The notes beneath the pieces are model-generated. The model was not told where the DNA came from, ran no database searches, and saw nothing but the letters and a program-made list of their open reading frames with translations. From contig DATELY010000129.1 in the NCBI GenBank assembly GCA_035276085.1, positions 1 through 10,245 on the forward strand: a DNA stretch of 10,245 nt, written 5' to 3'. This stretch comes from DATELY01 sp035276085 (GTDB lineage Bacteria > Pseudomonadota > Gammaproteobacteria > Steroidobacterales > Steroidobacteraceae). Shown in pieces: positions 7,357 to 10,245 of the stretch. Each line of letters opens with the position of its first letter. Position 1 is the first letter of the stretch. The translations under genes and the position numbers were made by a program.

Positions 7357-9717
7357 TCACTCGAAGCTGTAGCCGACCGAGATGCCGTACATGCGTGGCA
7401 TGCCGGCGAAACGCACCCCCGTATCGATCAGTTGCGTCGCGGTCACCCAGTAATATTTGTCCGTCACGTTCGTGCCCCACACACCAGCACGCCAGCGCTT
7501 GTCGCTGCTCTCGATGCCGGCGCGCAGATCCAGCAGCGTGTAGGAGTCCACGTCGAACTGCGGGATTTCGCCCAATCCGCCGTTGGTCTCGTCCTGATAA
7601 GAGACGTTGCCGCCCACGTAGGCATCCCAACTCGCCGTCAAACCCCAGCGATACTCGACATCGACGTTGCCCGACCACTCCGGCGTATACGGAAAGCTCT
7701 CGCCGGACATCCGCACCTCGTTGCCCAGCAGATCGAAATTGGTGAAATGGCCATCGATCTGCGATTTCACAAACGTGACTGCAGGCGCGATGGTCAAACC
7801 TTCCACCGGTTGCCACATCCCACCCACTTCGAAACCGGTGACATGCGACTTCGGAACGTTGACGAGGTTCTCGAGCGCGCCAAAGATGGGATCGTCCAGG
7901 CGGCCGCGGAGCTGCTTGTCCTTGTAGTCGTAATAGAAGGCCGCCGCATTCAGTTGCAGCGTTCTCTCCAGCAGCGTTGCCTTCACGCCCAGCTCGTACG
8001 CCACGACGCTTTCCTGCGTGACCGGTGCGTATTGCGCGTCGGTCGTGCCGGTCAGGGTGGGGAAGCTCCCCGCCTTGAATCCCTTGCTGACGGTGCCGTA
8101 GAACAGGATGTCGTCCACCGGCGTGAAGTTCAGCCCGACACGCCACGACGTATTCGAGGCGTTCAAGGTGTCGCGGAACAAACCGGATTGGAAATTCTGA
8201 TCGAACGTAAAACATTGCCCGGGACCGACCTGCGGGTCGGGCGAGCCGGTAAAGACCGAGCGCAGGAAATTGAAGATGGCCGCGTCACTGCCATCGCCTG
8301 GATCGGCGCCGCAACCCGCATAACGGTGTTTGGTGTCGGTGTAGCGCACGCCCGCCACGAGGCTCAACGCGGGCAGGATCTCGAAGTCGATGTTGCCGTA
8401 GACGGCTTTCGTCGTGGCTTCCTGGTTGGCTTTCTGGGCCACGGAGGTGACGGGAAAGCCGGCAATGAAGCGGTTGCTGGAATCACTGATCAGGAGCAGT
8501 GCGTTATCGACCACGTCGTCGGCTTGATAGTTGGCGCCCACGATCCAGTGCACGGGATCATCGGCGGCACCACCGCTCAAGCGCAGCTCCTGAAACCGCG
8601 TCCTGATGTTGCCATTCATCTCGAGGCCGAACGCCGTGAGCGGCGTACCGTCGATGTCGATGGGCTGATCGCGGCGATAGCGCTGATAGGAGCTGATCGA
8701 AGAGAGCGTGAGATCGTCACGAATCGAATAGTCCAGTCGCGCCGAGGCCTGGTAAAAACGGTTCTTCCGGCGCAGCGACATGTCATCGTTCCAGTCAGCC
8801 ACGCGCGCATCGTCGGTGTCCGCAAACGGAAAGGCGGCGAGCTCAGGAGACACGCCCACCGGCGGAGCGGCCGGATTGAGGCTGATGTACTGCGCCGCCG
8901 GCGTATCGGAGCGGTCGCGCCAACCGTTGACATTCACCGCGACCTTCAAGGCATCGGTGGGTGTCCACTCCAGCAGCAGACGGCCTTGCATCTCTTCACG
9001 CTGACCCAGCTCGTCGGAGCGGCTGGAGCTGCGCTGCCAGTCATCCGCGTTGATGAAACGCGCGGCCAGTCGCGCCTTGAGCGTATCGGTGATCGGCCCG
9101 CTCACGAAGCCGGACACATCGGCCGTGTTGAAGCGGCCGTAGCTTGCGTTCGCGCCGGCCGCAAAGCTGTCCGTGGGCTTCGCTGCGATGTAGTTCACCG
9201 CGCCGCCCGTTGAGTTCATTCCATACAGCGTGCCTTGCGGTCCCTTCAAGACCTCCACCCGCTCGAGATCCAGCGCCGCGGCGACGCTTTCGATGGAAAA
9301 CGGAATCGGCACTTCGTCGACGTAGACACTGACCGCAGGACTCGCCGCGAGGCTGTTTTCCTGAAAGCCCACGCCACGGATGGTGTACACGGGCGTGGCG
9401 TACAGGGTGCTGGTGAAGTTGAAGCCCGGCACCACCTTGGCCAGATCGGCCACGCTCGTCACACCGCGCTCCAGCAACTGGTCGCCGGAAATCGCGTTGA
9501 TGGACATGCCCACGTCGTTGATCGATTCCGAGCGCTTCTGGGCCGTGACGACGATTTCCTCCAAACCCGCGACCGACTCTCCTTGCGTTGCGGACTCCGG
9601 CGCTTGCTCTGCAGGTGCCGCTGTTGCACTGACACTCAATAGCGCCGCGGTGGATACCAAAGACAGTGCCGAAAGCGACCATCTTTTGAGAATCCTTGTC
9701 GACTCTTTGCTCATCAT
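7357..9717 (-). CDS. TonB-dependent outer-membrane receptor 2
   Basis: A 786-residue outer-membrane receptor driven by TonB. Seen: a signal peptide with basic KRW near residue 11, a hydrophobic core and a likely cut near ATA|A at 33-34; a TonB box LEEIVVTAQKR at 52-62; a plug with YTIRGVGFQE (111-120), VYVDEVPIPF (131-140) and LKGPQGTLYGMNSTGGAVNYIA (157-178, in two overlapping motifs); then a long beta-barrel. GMNSTGGAVNYIAAKP marks a subfamily different from receptor 1 (GRNATGGVINVIT). The barrel ends GYSFE, so the usual terminal phenylalanine is followed by one extra glutamate. GGGAG lies 5 nt before ATG 9717-9715 and 8 nt before the next ATG at 9714-9712; either may be used, and an upstream in-frame TTG at 9729-9727 overlaps the ribosome binding site and is unlikely. 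It leads the oxygenase and ligase genes, which suggests uptake of their substrate or a conjugate of it. Confidence 0.93.
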   Translation of the reverse strand: MMSKESTRILKRWSLSALSLVSTAALLSVSATAAPAEQAPESATQGESVAGLEEIVVTAQKRSESINDVGMSINAISGDQLLERGVTSVADLAKVVPGFNFTSTLYATPVYTIRGVGFQENSLAASPAVSVYVDEVPIPFSIESVAAALDLERVEVLKGPQGTLYGMNSTGGAVNYIAAKPTDSFAAGANASYGRFNTADVSGFVSGPITDTLKARLAARFINADDWQRSSSRSDELGQREEMQGRLLLEWTPTDALKVAVNVNGWRDRSDTPAAQYISLNPAAPPVGVSPELAAFPFADTDDARVADWNDDMSLRRKNRFYQASARLDYSIRDDLTLSSISSYQRYRRDQPIDIDGTPLTAFGLEMNGNIRTRFQELRLSGGAADDPVHWIVGANYQADDVVDNALLLISDSSNRFIAGFPVTSVAQKANQEATTKAVYGNIDFEILPALSLVAGVRYTDTKHRYAGCGADPGDGSDAAIFNFLRSVFTGSPDPQVGPGQCFTFDQNFQSGLFRDTLNASNTSWRVGLNFTPVDDILFYGTVSKGFKAGSFPTLTGTTDAQYAPVTQESVVAYELGVKATLLERTLQLNAAAFYYDYKDKQLRGRLDDPIFGALENLVNVPKSHVTGFEVGGMWQPVEGLTIAPAVTFVKSQIDGHFTNFDLLGNEVRMSGESFPYTPEWSGNVDVEYRWGLTASWDAYVGGNVSYQDETNGGLGEIPQFDVDSYTLLDLRAGIESSDKRWRAGVWGTNVTDKYYWVTATQLIDTGVRFAGMPRMYGISVGYSFE

Positions 9718-9864
9718 CACTTCTCCCAACGCGCCGCTGAGACGCTTTTGCTTGCATTAAATGTTTGCGACCTGGACCGCATGACTGCTGCGATGCCTGT
9801 CATCTATGTGGGTGCGCAAATTCGCGCGGGACGCGGGTCCGCGCTTGGCAGCGCCAACACGCGA
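9718..9864 (-). promoter_or_regulatory. 147-bp gap before receptor 2 with several dyads (possible control region)
   Basis: This is the longest non-coding stretch in the window and the likeliest place for a promoter or operator of the receptor-led operon. It holds a near-perfect 14-bp palindrome GCGCAAATTCGCGC (9814-9827, one mismatched pair), a GC-rich hairpin at 9824-9844 (8 bp with one bulge, loop GCGG) that could fold after the SDR gene, and an inverted repeat ATGAC-N13-GTCAT (9781-9803). A TTTAAT on the minus strand near 9756-9761 could be a -10 box, but I find no convincing -35 at the right distance. No T-run follows the hairpin. All of this is pattern reading, without support from conservation. 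Confidence 0.35.
9723..9727 (-). promoter_or_regulatory. Ribosome binding site of receptor 2
   Basis: GGGAG on the minus strand, 5 nt before ATG 9717-9715 and 8 nt before ATG 9714-9712. It excludes the upstream TTG, which it overlaps, but cannot choose between the two adjacent ATG codons. Confidence 0.65.
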
Positions 9865-10245
9865 TCATTGCTTGGGCGCATTCCGAGCCTCGTAGAAACC
9901 TTGTAACTGCACGGGGCTCTCGGGCGTGCACGAGCCGCCGTCGACGACGAGGGTCTGACCGGTGACATAGGCCGCTTCGTCGCTCGCGAGGTACAGCATG
10001 GCGTGGCCGATATCATGTGGATGTCCCAGTCTCCCGATCGGCACTTGCACGGCCATCTGCGCCTGCTCTTCCTTGCTGACGAGCTGATCCATTGCTTGCG
10101 TGAGAATGTAGCCCGGCTCTACCGCATTCACCGTAATGCCGTCGCGCGCGTACTCGAGCGAAGCGGCCCGAATGAAGCCGTTGAGACCCGCCTTGCTGGC
10201 GGCGTAATGCGCCAGCAACGGCATGGCGACGCGGGGGCCGGTGAC
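9865..10245 (-). CDS. Short-chain dehydrogenase/reductase, C-terminal part (partial, runs off the right edge)
   Basis: The last 126 residues of a classical SDR, an NAD(P)-dependent oxidoreductase acting in the cytoplasm. Seen in frame from the window edge: VTGPRVAMP, then the catalytic HYAASKAG (Y14 and K18 of the visible part, the YxxxK motif), ITVNAVEPG, the PIGRLGHPHDIG stretch usual before the last helix, and YVTGQTLVVDGG, the typical C-terminal strand. The coding frame continues upstream of the ATG at 10224-10222, which is internal; the catalytic serine and the glycine-rich nucleotide-binding motif lie outside the window. About 20 residues follow VDGG. It resembles the FabG-like group, but substrate and cofactor preference cannot be told from this half. 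It ends 147 bp before receptor 2 in the same direction, so it may be an upstream member of the cluster or a separate unit. Confidence 0.9.
   Translation of the reverse strand, partial: VTGPRVAMPLLAHYAASKAGLNGFIRAASLEYARDGITVNAVEPGYILTQAMDQLVSKEEQAQMAVQVPIGRLGHPHDIGHAMLYLASDEAAYVTGQTLVVDGGSCTPESPVQLQGFYEARNAPKQ

Noticed and set aside
4595..7372. A 925-codon plus-strand open frame opposite the ligase and oxygenase genes
   Set aside because: It is antisense to two genes with complete catalytic motifs, its translation is Arg/His/Gln-rich with no recognisable domain, and such frames arise by codon bias in high-GC DNA.
7289..8215. N-terminal extension of about 300 residues on the oxygenase
   Set aside because: The extended frame overlaps most of the receptor 2 barrel in another frame, lacks domain character and would cross the hairpin at 7320-7349; the Rieske family starts near HDAWYV.
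7279..9213. A 644-codon plus-strand open frame opposite receptor 2
   Set aside because: Shadow of the receptor gene; low-complexity Arg/Val-rich translation with no domain and no ribosome binding site worth noting.
9765..9965. Small plus-strand frame of 66 codons across the gap before receptor 2
   Set aside because: Half of it lies opposite the SDR C-terminus, the translation has no recognisable character and I see no good ribosome binding site.

Overview
The window is a compact, high-GC block (coding bias suggests roughly 60% GC) in which every supportable gene lies on the minus strand. It looks like Proteobacteria, most likely a TonB-receptor-rich lineage such as the Steroidobacteraceae/Nevskiales-type gammaproteobacteria or the sphingomonads. 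That placement rests on the style of the two receptors (signal peptide, then an LEEIVVxAQKR TonB box, then LKGPQGTLxG in the plug) and is an inference, not an identification.

Read in the direction of transcription, from high to low coordinates, the order is: the C-terminal part of a short-chain dehydrogenase/reductase (9865-10245, cut by the window edge); a 147-bp gap; TonB-dependent receptor 2 (7357-9717); a strong 13-bp hairpin; a Rieske non-heme iron oxygenase of the VanA/DdmC-like type (6218-7288); a benzoate-CoA-ligase-family acyl-CoA synthetase (4556-6133); a 109-bp gap with a weaker hairpin; TonB-dependent receptor 1 (2269-4446); a YtcJ-like amidohydrolase (486-2252); and the first 154 codons of a second, closely related amidohydrolase (1-462, cut by the window edge). 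Gaps between the last three genes are 16 and 23 bp, so they are almost certainly one transcript. The larger gaps upstream (147, 68, 84 and 109 bp) are compatible with one operon or with two or three units.

Taken together the genes look like an uptake and catabolism cluster for an aromatic or aryl-containing compound. Two outer-membrane receptors would import it, two cytoplasmic metal hydrolases could cut an amide, ester or similar bond, the Rieske oxygenase could demethylate or hydroxylate, the ligase would make an aryl-CoA, and the SDR could oxidise an alcohol or reduce a carbonyl. The substrate is not evident from the sequence. No reductase partner for the oxygenase, no ring-cleavage genes and no regulator are visible here.

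The points most worth following are the tandem duplication of the amidohydrolase (unit 1790 bp, about 73% identical at protein level over the shared 154 residues), the perfect hairpin directly after receptor 2, and the unassigned substrate of the cluster. There are no RNA genes, CRISPR arrays, insertion sequences or attachment sites that I can support. Several very long plus-strand open frames (up to 925 codons) lie opposite real genes and were rejected as shadows.
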